64,000 nt of DNA, taken from Plantago elongata. Taxonomy: Eukaryota > Streptophyta > Magnoliopsida > Lamiales > Plantaginaceae. The notes under the pieces are model-generated. The model was not told where the DNA came from, made no database searches, and was given only the letters and a program-made list of their open reading frames with translations. The stretch covers positions 1 to 64,000 of the forward strand of contig JAYMSP010000014.1 of NCBI GenBank assembly GCA_036897095.1, in the 5' to 3' direction. Below, piece after piece: positions 38,552-51,145 of this stretch (position 1 is the stretch's first letter; the number at the start of each line of letters is the position of its first letter). The translations under genes were made by a program, and so were the position numbers.

Positions 38552-39802
38552 ATGAGCCCATGTAATCAGACTTGTAGTGCGAGCAATGGTTCGCACTCAT
38601 TTCCCAACAGCCTATGTCTAACACAAGCAACTTTTGAAACTATCCAACCTAGCCTTCCTTCAGTTCCTTCACTATCAACATTGCCTCTCCATCTCTTTGA
38701 TGCTAACCACCGATGCCTGGCCACTCTCAAGAGCCAAAACTCCTACACATCATCACTAGTTCTTGCTGGAAATGTTCTGTTCACTGGCTCTTCTAATAAA
38801 GAAATTCGACTATGGGACCATAATATGACTCCCAGACCTATCCAGAACCATGCAAGTCAATGTGAAAGCAACATGATAGTGGCGGGAAAGGGTGCGGTAA
38901 AGGCCATTGTAGTGTCAACCGACAGAATCTTCACTGCTCATCAAGACCAGAAAATACGAGTCTGGAAAATTGATAATGTCAACGAATGTCAGCATAAATT
39001 TACCAAGTTAGCCACACTTCCCACTCTAAGTGACCGTGCCTGCAAGTTTTTGGTGCCCAATAACCAAATTCATATCCGGAGGCACAAGAAGTGTACATGG
39101 GTTCACCATGTCGACACAGTTTCAGCACTTGCCTTGTCAACTGACGAGTCCCTGCTTTATTCGGTTTCTTGGGATCGGACTCTTAAAATCTGGAGTGCAA
39201 CAGATTTCAGGTGCCTTGAATCTATAGCTAATGCACATGACGATGCAATAAATGACATCACAATATCCACTGATGACTACATATACACTGGATCGTCAGA
39301 CAAAAAAGTGAAAGTGTGGAAGCAGCAGCCAGGTGAAAAGAAGCATTTGCTAGTGGATACGCTGGAGAAACACAATCATGGGGTAAATGCACTAAGACTA
39401 AGCACAGATGGAGGTGTCATGTATTCTGGTGATTGTGATGGATCAATACTGGTTTGGATGAAGGTCCCAAATGGTGAGAGCATGGTGGTGGTGGGGGCTC
39501 TAAGGGGGCACACCAAATCCATATTGTGTTTAGCAGTTGGGCCAGATATTTTGTGTAGTGGTTCAGCTGATAATACTGTGAGAGTTTGGAGATGGGTAGG
39601 AAATACGTTTTCTTGTTTAGCAGTTCTTGAAGGGCATACAGGGCCTGTCAAGTGTATTACCCTGGCACCAGATTCAACTTCCAGTCCATCAAATACTATA
39701 TCGGCTTATATCATATATAGTGCTAGTCTGGATCGTGACATGAAGGTCTGGCAGATTTTCCTACCCAGGGCCTTCACAATCTCACATGACAGTGGCATGT
39801 GA
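38552..39802 (+). CDS. JINGUBANG-like WD40-repeat protein
   Basis: An intronless gene for about 416 residues, almost all of it a WD40 propeller of about seven blades. Blades end in typical pairs such as GSSNKEIRLWD, HQDQKIRVWK, SWDRTLKIWS, GSSDKKVKVWK, GDCDGSILVWM, GSADNTVRVWR and SLDRDMKVWQ. The layout matches plant JINGUBANG-type proteins, one of which restrains pollen germination through a TCP factor; a pollen role here is only inferred. An in-frame ATG at 38468 would add 28 hydrophobic residues not expected in this family, so the start at 38552 (AAAATGAGC context) is preferred. The foldback element ends about 210 bp upstream. Confidence 0.88.
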   Translation: MSPCNQTCSASNGSHSFPNSLCLTQATFETIQPSLPSVPSLSTLPLHLFDANHRCLATLKSQNSYTSSLVLAGNVLFTGSSNKEIRLWDHNMTPRPIQNHASQCESNMIVAGKGAVKAIVVSTDRIFTAHQDQKIRVWKIDNVNECQHKFTKLATLPTLSDRACKFLVPNNQIHIRRHKKCTWVHHVDTVSALALSTDESLLYSVSWDRTLKIWSATDFRCLESIANAHDDAINDITISTDDYIYTGSSDKKVKVWKQQPGEKKHLLVDTLEKHNHGVNALRLSTDGGVMYSGDCDGSILVWMKVPNGESMVVVGALRGHTKSILCLAVGPDILCSGSADNTVRVWRWVGNTFSCLAVLEGHTGPVKCITLAPDSTSSPSNTISAYIIYSASLDRDMKVWQIFLPRAFTISHDSGM

Positions 39803-41445
39803 AATGCCAACTGACAAAGTTCAATTGCATGAAATTTTTTCTTATGATATGAGAGAAGTGTAATAATGGGTTCTCGGTTGGTTTGATGCTTCTAATTTTG
39901 CAGGATTACTGCTAGTTATGGATTGGTTGGTGTGATAGAAACTCCAATCCATTCATTGAGAACTAATTTATCAAAAGTAGATCCTCTCCATCTACCATTT
40001 CTTCCCTCTTTATGAGATGCTAATTCTAATCTATCACTATAAAACTTGTCAAAAACAATATTTTAAAAGAAGTTAAGCAGGATCGATGACTCTAAAACAT
40101 ATGAAGCCTGATGATTGGATAATAATGGTTAGTTTATGTTCCCATAAAATTGATGGTGAAATAGGTATATAATACTGAAACAAGAAGATGTTCACTGGGG
40201 TAGAGATCTACAAAGCACAGAAATGGATATTTGCTATGATAATGCTCCAAAACACATACATCCACCAACTTCCTTCACTAAAATCACTACAAGAATGTAG
40301 CCAATTAGCGACGCATCCGTCGCTAAATAGTGACAACTCGCTACACTTATCGACAAATTGCTACACTTGCCAATTGCCAGGTTTAACTTGATTTGTTGTC
40401 ATAAAGTTGTTCTCACGCCTTAAGAATAAAATAGGTAACCTTTAAGAACTACAAAAATTAGGCAAGCGCGAACCTACAGAGTCCCGCAGAAAGCAATAAA
40501 GTAAGCAGTACTTAGTAGAGTGGTCCGAAAATGATAGGGCAAGTAAAAGAAAGAAAGGAAAAAATCTAGTAGGGTTTATATATCCATACCAGATCAGTAT
40601 CACTGCTGTATCATAATATTTACAACGAAAAACAAAACAGAAACAAGGCAAAGTGTTGTTATTTCCTTTCCTGGGGTGTCTCCATATTTAATACATTTCC
40701 TGCACATGAAAGCCAGGAACCCTGGTGTTTCCGTGCTTCATGTGTAGAAATAAATTTGGTAATTAGTACTACAGTATAGTGCAGGAATAGTGTGTACATA
40801 TATCACCATGTAAGTCAAGGTTAGTCAAATGGCCACTACTACGTTTTACAGGAACAGGAGTAACTAGCCACCGACGTTTCTTAAATTGACAGAGTAAGAC
40901 ACATAACATGGTCCACGAAGCATGAACAACTATTATAGTTGCATAATATGGACATGGACAGGTGAGAAGGAAGACTCTTGTATAATGGATTTTACATGCG
41001 GAATGAACTCATGGGGTTACAGTCATGAATTGCATCAACACTTCAAAGAAAGTATACAAACAAGAAAAGTACTCTGTCAGAAGACCCGAAACAACCTTTT
41101 TTTGTTTTCATCTAATTAAACGCTAAACCTACTTTATTCTATTTCTTTAAAATGTATAAGCCAAACACGATAATAGTTTATTTTATAAAAATGCACGTCA
41201 TATTATACATTCTGCAAATAGAAGACTAGTGACAATGCTCACAAAATGATAATAATAGATTAATGAAATTGCACAGATGAGACGATAGGAAAATGTATTA
41301 TAAGCAGATCGGTTTGTTTAAGAGTCAAAATCAGATCAAAACTCAGCAAATTATGGATCATCTGAACATACATAGCAAACAAAGGTTTGCTATTTAATGT
41401 ACAACAGAAATGTAACTTGTGAAAACAAACTAACCGTTCATCTAT
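39803..41445. other. convergent spacer
   Basis: Spacer between the WD40 and RsmG 3' ends, with a CACTA-type tip at 40285. No other gene seen. Confidence 0.5.
40285..40385. mobile_element. CACTA (En/Spm) element tip
   Basis: CACTACAAGAATGTAG matches the usual CACTA terminus, followed by a subterminal palindrome TTAGCGACG-CATC-CGTCGCTAA (9 bp perfect arms) and a further TAGTGAC / CGCTAC motif, as seen in many plant CACTA ends. The opposite terminus was not found nearby, so this is probably a fragment or a very diverged short element. Confidence 0.55.
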
Positions 41446-44376
41446 CTATAGTGGCACCTTTGATGGAGTACCTGGTTCACGAGGATATCTTCTCGGGGTG
41501 GGACCATTTTTATGACATACTATTGCAGTTCGTTGTCCATATTTACTGTATGATTCCACTGGACGAAGCAGAGACCAGTATTAGTAATCTACATAAGTTT
41601 TCGACTCTTCCTTGCATAAATAGCTTAGATTGGTGTGGAAATTTCAAGTCAGCAATATGCCATATGGCTGACCATTTTTTTTAATTAAATACGGTGAAGA
41701 AGAGCATAATGAGGATCCCAAAGACTAATTGGCTGTTCTAAGAGAACAGAAACTTTTTATGATCGATCAAACTTATGTCTGAGTTGATGCTTATGTCAAA
41801 TGAAACAGCATATGATTGAAAATATGGTTTAGGTGACAATGGAAAGAGGTTTTGAGTATATCCAACAAGCAACACTAAAAATATATTAATATGAACCAAC
41901 GACAGACTGCTTGTATCAAACAACTAACTGATGGCCATGCATAAGAAGTACTAGACAACATTAGATCAAAGGAGACATACCAAAACATGTTTGCAATAGA
42001 GATGCACCCATCAACCGGATAGCCCTGTCAGCTCTTGATACTTCCTCCTGGCATGAATGCAAGATGTCAGTAAGGATACATATGTGGAATAAAAAAATTG
42101 CAGAACAAAGCTACATAATTATATGATACAATTAGCTGCATGCATGTACTTAGCAACAATCTACCAACACAGTAGGCATACATCAGCAACAATATCACAC
42201 AAGGTGTAGGAAATGTAAGACTTAACAACTCTTCTAAAGGTTTACTTCGTAGATGCATACCTCAGGATCATGACCCTTCGCCGCTACAAACAAACCGCCA
42301 ACACGAACTAGAGGAAGACAGTACTCAGCTATATGCAAAAGATATTAAACTGTCAAGCATTACTACTGCCAAACTGAAGCACTTCGTGAGAAAGAATCAA
42401 TCACTTATATTACCCAAAACTCTCGTTTCTGCAACTGCTCGAGCAACTGCGATGTCAAAACCCTCTCTGAAGTCACGATTTTGCCCTACAACCTGCAATA
42501 TAGTGGTTAGTGTTTAAAATATTTCCATTTTAAGGGCAAAAGAAGTAGAAAATAAATTTTTAGAAAAGGGAAAAATTGAGTGCAGCATAAACTATAATAT
42601 AAAGATATTATTTTAATCATCCAAAAGGCAAGAACTTGTCCAAACATCTATTAAAAGTAAACAAGTCCTACGAGGAGATAAATTTACTAAGAGAACAGCA
42701 CATACGGCTGTTTCATAAAAGATAACAGGCTGGCATGCAGATATATGAACCAAAAATATATTAAACTATGTGACAGGGATGTATTTTCTCCACATATTTT
42801 GTTTTCAACTCAATCTTAAATTGACATAGAAGTTTAGCATACAACAAGCATGACAAAGAAATAATCAATTCCACATAACTCCGTCACTCGTTGAATATTC
42901 AATATTACCCATATGTAAGAAGCATTGGAGGATCTGCACCATAGTTATATTAACCAATACATACGTATAATCATCACTGCAACATTATTAAGAAATTGAA
43001 AGGACATAGCTAACATTTTAGTGAATCAAACTTGTTTACCACCAATTACCATGTTCTCAGGAAATATGATAAAATTGGCAAAGATTTTATGCTTTATATA
43101 AGTCGTACGTCCCAGAGTTTTGTGGATATCAGCATATTTTATTATATGTTGTAGTTGTGACTTCATGTTTCAGGTAGAAACATACTTTGCACATCATGAG
43201 AACACTAACACTTTAAAAGCTTTTTTACGCAAGGGACAATGAGTTACCTATCAACAGAGTGTACTTTGCACTTGCAGTCATGTACAAATACTAGTCTCAC
43301 AAGTCATAAGTTCACAATTGCTATCCACCAAGTAGAGTAAAGAAATGTTAAAATTCAATGCCTCAAATAGGGACTAAGATGCTGAATTGATTTTTACACG
43401 GTCCTTCACGCACTGCTGTGAAATCTTATATTGACAAATCTATGGTTGGATATTTTAAAGATTGAAGCTTTGCAAGCATGAACTACAAAATCAATTTAAA
43501 CGGCAAACAATCGGATCAAGTGATGAGCAACTATATAAAGCCGAGTACATGATTAAGCCCTCATAGTTCTGCAGAGAGTAATTGGACTTATAAAGTGAAC
43601 TACAAGCCGGAAGCGCAAGAAATGCAATACAAACAGATCACATTTCGATATGGGGCTCAGTACCTCAGCTCTATCTCGAATAACTTGCACGTTCTGCAGC
43701 CCAACAAGGTCAATGACATGTTCCAGAAAATTACATTTCTTATTCGTCGCCTCTAGCAGAGTCACTTTCCAACCTGAATCATAAAATTCGATCAGAGCAA
43801 ATAACAACAAATACAGTAGCAATATGATGAGAAACTCATTAGTATTACTGGGGCAGGCAATCGCGAGAATAATTCCAGGAAGCCCTGCACCACTTCCTAC
43901 ATCAACAACACACAAATTTTCAAAAGAACTCCCACTATTCGACAGATACAAGTCGCGGATTGGATTCACTATCGCCAATGAATCCTCAACATGCCGTTTC
44001 ATCACCTCATTCTCCTCTTTCTCTGCCGTCAGGTTCATTTTCTGCATATCCAGATAGTTAAGAAGAAAAATCAACAACAGGTTAACACCTCGACAGTAGA
44101 TAAGTGTTCAGTTGCGTGCATAACCTGGTTCCATTCGACAAGGGAGCCTATATACTGACGCGTCTGGAGTTGCTGGGCGGAGGTTAAGGTTTGAAAGTGC
44201 GGGGCATTGACGTCGGAGGCGAATGCGGAGGAGTTAGAGGTGGCGGCGGTTCTTGTGGCGGAAGTATGGTTGAATTTGAGGAGCGATGGTGGGACTACCG
44301 GAAGGTGTTTGGTGAAATTCCCCAATGAGAGTGAAGCGTAATGAGTAGCGACTCGTGTGCTTATGTTTAGGAACAT
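41446..44376 (-). CDS. organellar 16S rRNA m7G methyltransferase, RsmG/GidB family
   Basis: Transfers methyl from S-adenosylmethionine to N7 of a guanine (G527 in E. coli) in small-subunit rRNA; the plant member is plastid-targeted. Seven exons join in phase to 293 residues: 44125-44376, 43849-44041, 43664-43773, 42414-42492, 42261-42328, 41981-42047 and 41446-41558. Residues 1-60 are rich in Ser, Thr and Ala with few acids, as in a transit peptide. Then come LQTRQYIGSLVEWNQKMNLT, the SAM-binding loop NLCVVDVGSGAGLPGIILA, VTLLEATNKKCNFLEHV, FDIAVARAVAETRVLAEYCL and VGGLFVAAKGHDPE. The C-terminal tail YGQRTAIVCHKNGPTPRRYP and PGTPSKVPL is the family ending. An earlier in-frame ATG (44484) is possible but would put extra sequence before the transit peptide. 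Confidence 0.92.
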
Positions 44377-44484
44377 GATGTATTTGCGCCAGACTAGTGC
44401 CAGATGGTTGTAAGTTGTAACTTGTAATTTATAGGGTCCTAATTTAGAACTACATCGGACATAAATAAGATGGTCAAGTGGCAA

Positions 44485-47400
44485 CGTCTAATGAAGCTAA
44501 ATGAAATTAATGGAGAATTGTGTGAAACCTTTTATCGATTTAATGTAAATCGTATCTCAAACAGATACACATTTTATAAATGATTTTGTTTAATTTTATT
44601 ACGTTTATAGAAATTTCATTCGGTATAATCTATATTGTCTAATTTCTTCATTATATTATCTAATTTCCACATTATATTGTCTAGTTTATAAAAGAAATTC
44701 TCTAGTTTTTACAAAATATTAAATTTACATTGTTGTTTAGTTTTTTACATTATATTGTATAGTTTTTTATTAACTTGTTTTTAATGAATCCGGGTTAAAA
44801 GATTCACAAAAAATTATCATCTTTATGAAAAGAAGGTATAATTCTCTAATTTTACCATTTGAATAAGACTTTTGGGACTCTCCAAAATGTAGGTATCTCA
44901 CAAGACGGACTCTTCTAAAAAACAGGCTTTTAGATAAAGACATATACACATAGGTTTCTAATCAAATTAACTAACCACAAGCAAAAAGAAGTTACTATAA
45001 TCCACTTAACCATCATGGGCCAGCAAGGTGGATATACAAAAATAGATCGTATATAACGATATAACCCGAATCAGCGTCACTATAACGCCACATTCTCACG
45101 AGAACCTTCGGCTCATCTTTCTCTCTTCACAAATTTCTTTCCCAACCAAAGGCCATTAACGTTGATAATAAAGGTGTTTTCTGATTAAAAATCGTCGACT
45201 ACGTATAGAAACAATCAGCTGATTACATACATTGTTGAATTCTGCCAAAAAATGAGAACGAAATTAAGGTTTCCTCTGATTTCTAACTCTTTTCATCGGT
45301 TTTTCATTGATAGTTGATTGTTGATTGTAGTTAACGTTCATCGTTATTCTGTTACACCGATAGTTGATTGTTGTTTAAGTTAATTATAGAGATTTTTTAT
45401 TTAAGATCTGACTTCAAAATATGAACTCAAATATGGAAAGAAAAAAAGAGAGTATAAAACGTTTCTATGTTCATTCTTGTATATGCTATGTTCTCAAAAA
45501 TAATACCCATGTTTTCATTCAAAATCTGATAGTCGTTTTGTGCTCTGTTTTACTACACATTATATTACATTATGTTTTCTACTTAATTTTTCTATGTTCT
45601 CACACATATGTACTATCATCTCACCTATATATCATATGTTCTTAATAATATCTAAAATATTTACTTTGAAGATAATATTCATTAATTTTGTTGATGTTTA
45701 TTCATTAACATGGTGTAATCATGCTTCAATGAGCATTTGACGGTGTTTTAAATTAAATCAAATTAAATTTAAAAAAAATGTATACATCGTTTCTAGATTA
45801 TTTCCTATATTTGATATATATTCTCAAGAATATTACCTATATTCTCTGAAATATGTTATATGTTTTCATTCAAAATCTTATAGTCGTTTTGTGCTATGTT
45901 TTCGACAATGTTATGTATAATCTTAGTGTTTTACTGTATTTTATATGTTGTTACGTATATGTATTATCTTCTCACTAGTATGTCATATGATCTTAACAAT
46001 ATCTATTATGATTGTTCTGAAATAATTGTTCATTGATGTTATTTTTGCATGCATAAGGTTACAAAGTCCTCAACTTAAGGAGGAGAATGATGATGAGGAG
46101 TTATTCAAGTAACATATTCAAAACTATCATTAATGTGTTGAGTAAGTTATACTGCAAATTAAGAAGTTGATGAAAATATAAAGGAAATGGAGTCAAGAGC
46201 ATTGATGAAGAAGAAAAATGTATGTTTAGTGAAATCCTCCCAATGAACAAAAGAGATGATGACATGAAGTTGATAGCGTTTTCTTTTTACAAGCGTATGA
46301 ATAGTTGTACATCATATAATTGAATGATACATGTTCCATCTCGAATAAAATCTTGTTTTTTACGTGATTTTATATGTTGTAAGTGATCTATGATAGCAAA
46401 CAAAACACTAAAATTTCAACTAAAACACTGTGATCTCAAACTAAAACACTATGATATTAAACCAAAAACTATGATCTCAATTATCAACTAAAAATACACT
46501 ATGTTATCAGACTAAACAGACTATGATCTCAACTAAAAATAGTATGATGTAAAAAAAAACACTATGATCTTAGATTGGAGAATTATGTTATGACTCAAAA
46601 AACTATGATATCAACAAAAATCACATTATGATCTCAACTAAAAATACACTATGTTATTAGACTAAAACAGACTATGATCTCAACTAAAAATAGTATAATG
46701 TCAACACAAAACACTATGATCTTAGACTAAAAAATTATATTATCACCTCAAAAAACTATAATATCAACTAAAATCACACTATGTTATCAACTAAAACAAA
46801 CTATGATCTCAATTAAAAGCGCTATGATATCAAAACAAAACACTATAATATCAGACTAAAAAAGTATTATATCAGCTCAAAAAACTAGAATATCAAATCA
46901 ATCACTATGATCTCAACTAAAACAGTATATATAATGTCTAACACAAAAAACTATGATTTCAGACGAAACTCTTATAAACTCAACTCAAAAAATTATGATA
47001 TCAAGTCGCGAGAGCACCTGCGAGAGGATCCGCGAAAAAATAATATTGACCCAGATCTGTGATAAGATCAGTAAAAAACACATGTTTAAAGTCAAAATGT
47101 AAAATGATCATGTTTCTAGTTAAATTAACTAAATACCGTATCTTATCATATTTTGTGTTGAAGTTAATATTAATGTCATGTAATGCAATTTATACCGAAC
47201 TCTCAAAAAGAAAACTATATAACTACATTATCGGTTCTAATTTCAATGTCTCGGTCATTTTTATAATTTTATTCAACATATTTTGTGAGTTATATAATTT
47301 TTTCACGTATATTTATTCAGATTAATTATTTATATATATAATAGTTTAAAATTCGTTTCCAAGCAAACTGACAAAAAGTTGAGGGACTGGAGGAGGATAT

Positions 47401-47818
47401 GGGAATTATTAGAAAACAATCATTCAATCGGGTTTATCATAGGGGATCAAGTTGTGACAAGGTGATGGTATTCAACTTTTGGCTCATGGAGTTTCACTCG
47501 TTGATTTGTAGTTAAGCTATCTGGGTATTAGTATTAAACGCATGACTTGCTTATATAACCTTTTTCAATACATTCAACTGTGAATATATTATAGATTTGT
47601 ATGCATGTTTGTACAGTGTTGGTTTTATATTTGTGACCAGTTAACAATTTACAGTAGCTGCTAAAGTTGTGCTCGACATTAGCTCTGACTTTATTGACGA
47701 ATAGTTCAAGCATGGTTTACCTTAATCTTACAAATTCCCAATCAACACTACTATCAATATATTGTACTCCTATATCGCTATTGTGACATATCATTACATG
47801 ATTTGCGGTACCCCTCTC
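44485..47818. repeat. repeat-rich AT region with no gene
   Basis: No supported gene in 3.3 kb. From about 44630 to 44770 a degenerate repeat of ACATTATATTGTCTAGTTT recurs. Two related stretches of about 200 bp (45481-45690 and 45845-46050) share TGTTTTCATTCAAAATCT and ATAGTCGTTTTGTGCT. A tandem array follows at 46390-46995 (separate entry). Confidence 0.6.
46390..46995. repeat. degenerate tandem array, ACTATGATCTCAACTAAAA unit
   Basis: About 600 bp made of some 25 diverged units of roughly 20-24 bp built on ACTATGATCTCAACTAAAA and variants (CACTATGTTATCAGACTAAA, CACTATGATCTTAGACTAAA). A higher-order period is visible: the block from ACACTATGTTATCAGACTAAA at about 46495 recurs at about 46648 and again, shorter, at about 46776. 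Strongly strand-biased: almost no G on the plus strand. Confidence 0.8.
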
Positions 47819-48490
47819 TTAGACCACTTTACTTCCGGCCGACCAAAATGGCAGGTCGAAGGAGCTCCAATGAAACCCCTTCGACTGGTCGTCTGGTCGG
47901 CTAGCTCTTAAAGTAGTCGAGTATCAGCTATTTCAATGGACCAACGGCCATATGGTCATTTTTTATTTATTTTTTTAATTGTTTTTATTATATCAGAATT
48001 AAATTAAAAAAGAAAAAATTCTCCAACGGTTATATTTTTTCAAACTCTATAAATACACCTCACTTTCACTTCATTTCACCACATTTCATTTTCCCCTTTT
48101 CATCTACTTTTTAAACTCAAAACGCTAAAATTTCTACTTCCCAACTCCCAACATTTGAACTTCACCCCAAACATTCCGCAATTGAACACTCCACCGAATT
48201 ATCAAGATCATACAATATATCAATTCTTGATGATGAATGGTTGTCGGATTGAATACCGACATTCTTAAACAAATACCGTCCTCAACTCCACTGTCTGATT
48301 CCATCTTAATAAATTCTAAAACTTATTTTAAAGATGCAATTTGATTAATTTCAACTTTCAATTACTTTTAGAATATGTTAAACATGTTATAAAAAATAAT
48401 TAAAAAATAATAAAAATATAAAACAACACTATTTATGGTCATCCGGATGACCTATTGAACATGATTTTCGACTGCAGTGGTTATTATAGT
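47819..48490 (+). mobile_element. PIF/Harbinger-derived non-autonomous element
   Basis: The left end TTAGACCACTTTACTTCC is followed by a GC-rich part, CCAACGGCCATATGG and CTCCAACGGTTATATTTTTT, then CTATAAATACACCTCAC. This is the same promoter-like order as in the elements at 30789 and 51146. The ORF1 region behind it is decayed and shows no long open frame. The right end is probably near the ACTGCAGTGG motif at about 48470-48482, not certain. Confidence 0.55.
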
Positions 48491-50571
48491 GGTAATCGTC
48501 AATGACTGCAACTATTCACGGTCATCCACTTGACTCATTGAAAGTGATCTTGGAATGTTGGAATAAAGTATTTCCTCACAATATTGTATTTTAAAAACAT
48601 ATAACTTTTAATTTTGAACATTAATCTTGTCTTTTGGTACTTCTTCGATATCAACATGAAATGGCATGACGAGATTGTGGTCAGTACATTTATGTGTTTG
48701 GAGCCGAGAATGAACGACAATGATGTATTGATGTTTGTATAGCAAGTTGAAAAGAGTATTTCAATGTGAATTAGAATATGTCAACAACTTTCATAATTGT
48801 ATTCGCACTTCTAATCATAAATAACAATAGTAAGAGATCAGTTTTCAATGAAAAGTGAATAACAGTTAATGTTAAAGCATCCCTATCAAATTATATATAT
48901 CATGAGATTAACTTTACATTTACTATTATTCTAACTCTTACATACAAAATCAAATAAAAATTTTCGCGAGTCTTAGAGACTGTTGGGATAAAATTTGAGT
49001 CGCCTTATCTCAAGTGAAATTGAATTTTTTATACAAAAAATTCGATTTAAGTGGAGAGTTGGCCGCTTGAACAGTATAACAAACATCCCTTGTTGTCTTA
49101 AATATTGTGGAACTGGTTGTACACCATACCCCTTTAATATGAACTCTACTTTATTTTTCATGGTGGTTACCCCTTTTTATAAGCATTTGATTTTGTGGTT
49201 CAAGTGCTAACCAATTGTTAGACGTTACTCACCAACATACTTTCAACTTTCAGTTACCTGAATTAGCATATGCTCAACCAACACTATGGCACCTTTTCAA
49301 TCTTTCCTAAAAGACTGCCCCCGTATATAGTGTTGTTAAATGGTCTTAGTCAAATACTCGTACTTTAAAAACTAATTAACTTTTTAATATTACATTAGAA
49401 ATTTTCTAATATATAAATAAATAAATAAATTATACCACTAACTAAATTTCTTATTATAAATCTTTCTTACTTCATTATTATTTTATTAAATTTCTCTTTT
49501 ACTTTATTACCACCCACTTATAACTTTACAAACGTAATATTTCATGCAAATAATTATTTTATTATTTTTAATATTAAATAAAATAAAGTTTTAAAAAGTT
49601 GGTACCGGAACCGAGGAGTAATTGATATTTTCTCCGAAATATTGAATTCACTAGAAACAAAACTGTTGTGGATAGTTTTTTTCTTCAGTCTGGTGGTTTC
49701 CCAACTCCCAAGTTCTAAATTTAATGATTATTCTAAAGTTGTGTTGGTAAAGTCTGCATTTATAATTACCACAATTGAACAAGTTGGAGCTTACTTAACC
49801 CAATGGTTAAGCCCAAAGGTCAGCATCGTAATTAATCACCCAACCCTAGAACTTATCACCTCACACGAATTTTACACCTATATAATTCCCTCCTAAAATT
49901 GTCCCTTCGACCAAAATTTATTAAACTAAATTAAATTGAATTGTACTGAAATAAATATATAAATTATAACTACATCGATCTGAACTGAACTGAACTAGAC
50001 AAAACTAAAATAATTTTCAAGAGAATACCGCATAAACATATTGTTAATTCAATATATTTTAAATAAAGAATGAATATAGTAAAAGATATAAAAATAAAAT
50101 AGAAAAGTAAATAAATTATCATAGAGTGTGAAAGTTGATGAACGAAATAGTATTATTATGATGATAATATAAATTCAAATTAGAGGTTTAAGTTTAGAAA
50201 TAACTGAGAAATTGATTTCGGAAGGTAGGGAGTTACTTTTTTTGTTCCACCATTCGGAATTAGCTTCACACCTTACCTTTTATCAGCCATATATGTCCAA
50301 CTTTAAAAATAAATCTTCAACGATACATTTAGTTATACTAGTGAAACTTTATAATGTATATAGCACATCCAGTGTTGGTCATTCAAATATGAGAATAATG
50401 TGCTACCGAAACTTGCGGGGTGTTTTGGTTCCGTATTTGAATTTGAGTTTTTTCAACTTGAATTTGATCAATTTTTTTCTTTTGGTATTTGACTCTCAAT
50501 TTAAATATTATCAAAACATATAAATATAAAATTTAACACCAACCATAAATCTCGCTCCAATTTAATTAATA
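48491..50571. other. gene-free AT-rich region
   Basis: About 2 kb with no supported gene. A stretch near 49787-49870 (TTAACCCAATGGTTAAGCCC) is short-element-like but lacks a clear partner or box B. Confidence 0.5.
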
Positions 50572-50826
50572 TTCCTCCTGTCCCTCTAAAAGTGAAACAA
50601 CTTTTCGTTTTAGTCATTCCACCAAAGTGAAACTATTTTTCATTTATGACAATAACTTACACAATACAACTCATTTTTTAATCACACATTGTTGGACCCA
50701 TGAGTATTTTTTTAAGTTAATTCATATCTCAAATTCATCATCAACCACATACTTTCACGGGATCATATATTTTTCGTAAAAAATATTTAAAATCAAATTG
50801 TTTTACTTTTAGAGGGATATATGGAA
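50572..50826. mobile_element. Stowaway-like MITE
   Basis: A 255 bp element with ends TTCCTCCTGTCCCTCTAAAAG and, inverted, TTCCATATATCCCTCTAAAAG, flanked by TA on both sides. The interior shares ACACAATACAACTCATTTTT and CACACATTGTTGG with the element at 60694, so the two belong to one family. Confidence 0.8.
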
Positions 50827-51145
50827 TATTTATCAATTCACAATTCAATCAAAACTTAGTATGAAATATGTTGAGCTTTTATGGTGTTTACAATTTTATT
50901 TTAGTTCGTATTTACAATATATTTACATACTCTAACAAATCAAAAATGAAAAATGTAAAATTTCATTAATTGCTTGGAATACAAAGTAAATGGAGAAAAC
51001 TTAAATTTTTATATAAAATATTTAATTTCAATTGAAATTTTCAAATTCAAATTGTATCACAAATAGTCATTGTGGCATCGTCAATTAAAATCAAAATTAG
51101 AAAGTGTACATCACCAAAACTGAACATCAAAACTGATTTGTCGCT

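Noticed and set aside
44485-47818. A CRISPR-like or regulatory repeat array
   Set aside because: Units are diverged, have no constant spacer pattern and lie in plant nuclear DNA; an ordinary degenerate tandem array is the simple reading.
49787-49870. A SINE or tRNA-like sequence around TTAACCCAATGGTTAAGCCC
   Set aside because: The word is a small palindrome, but no box B or cloverleaf could be drawn.
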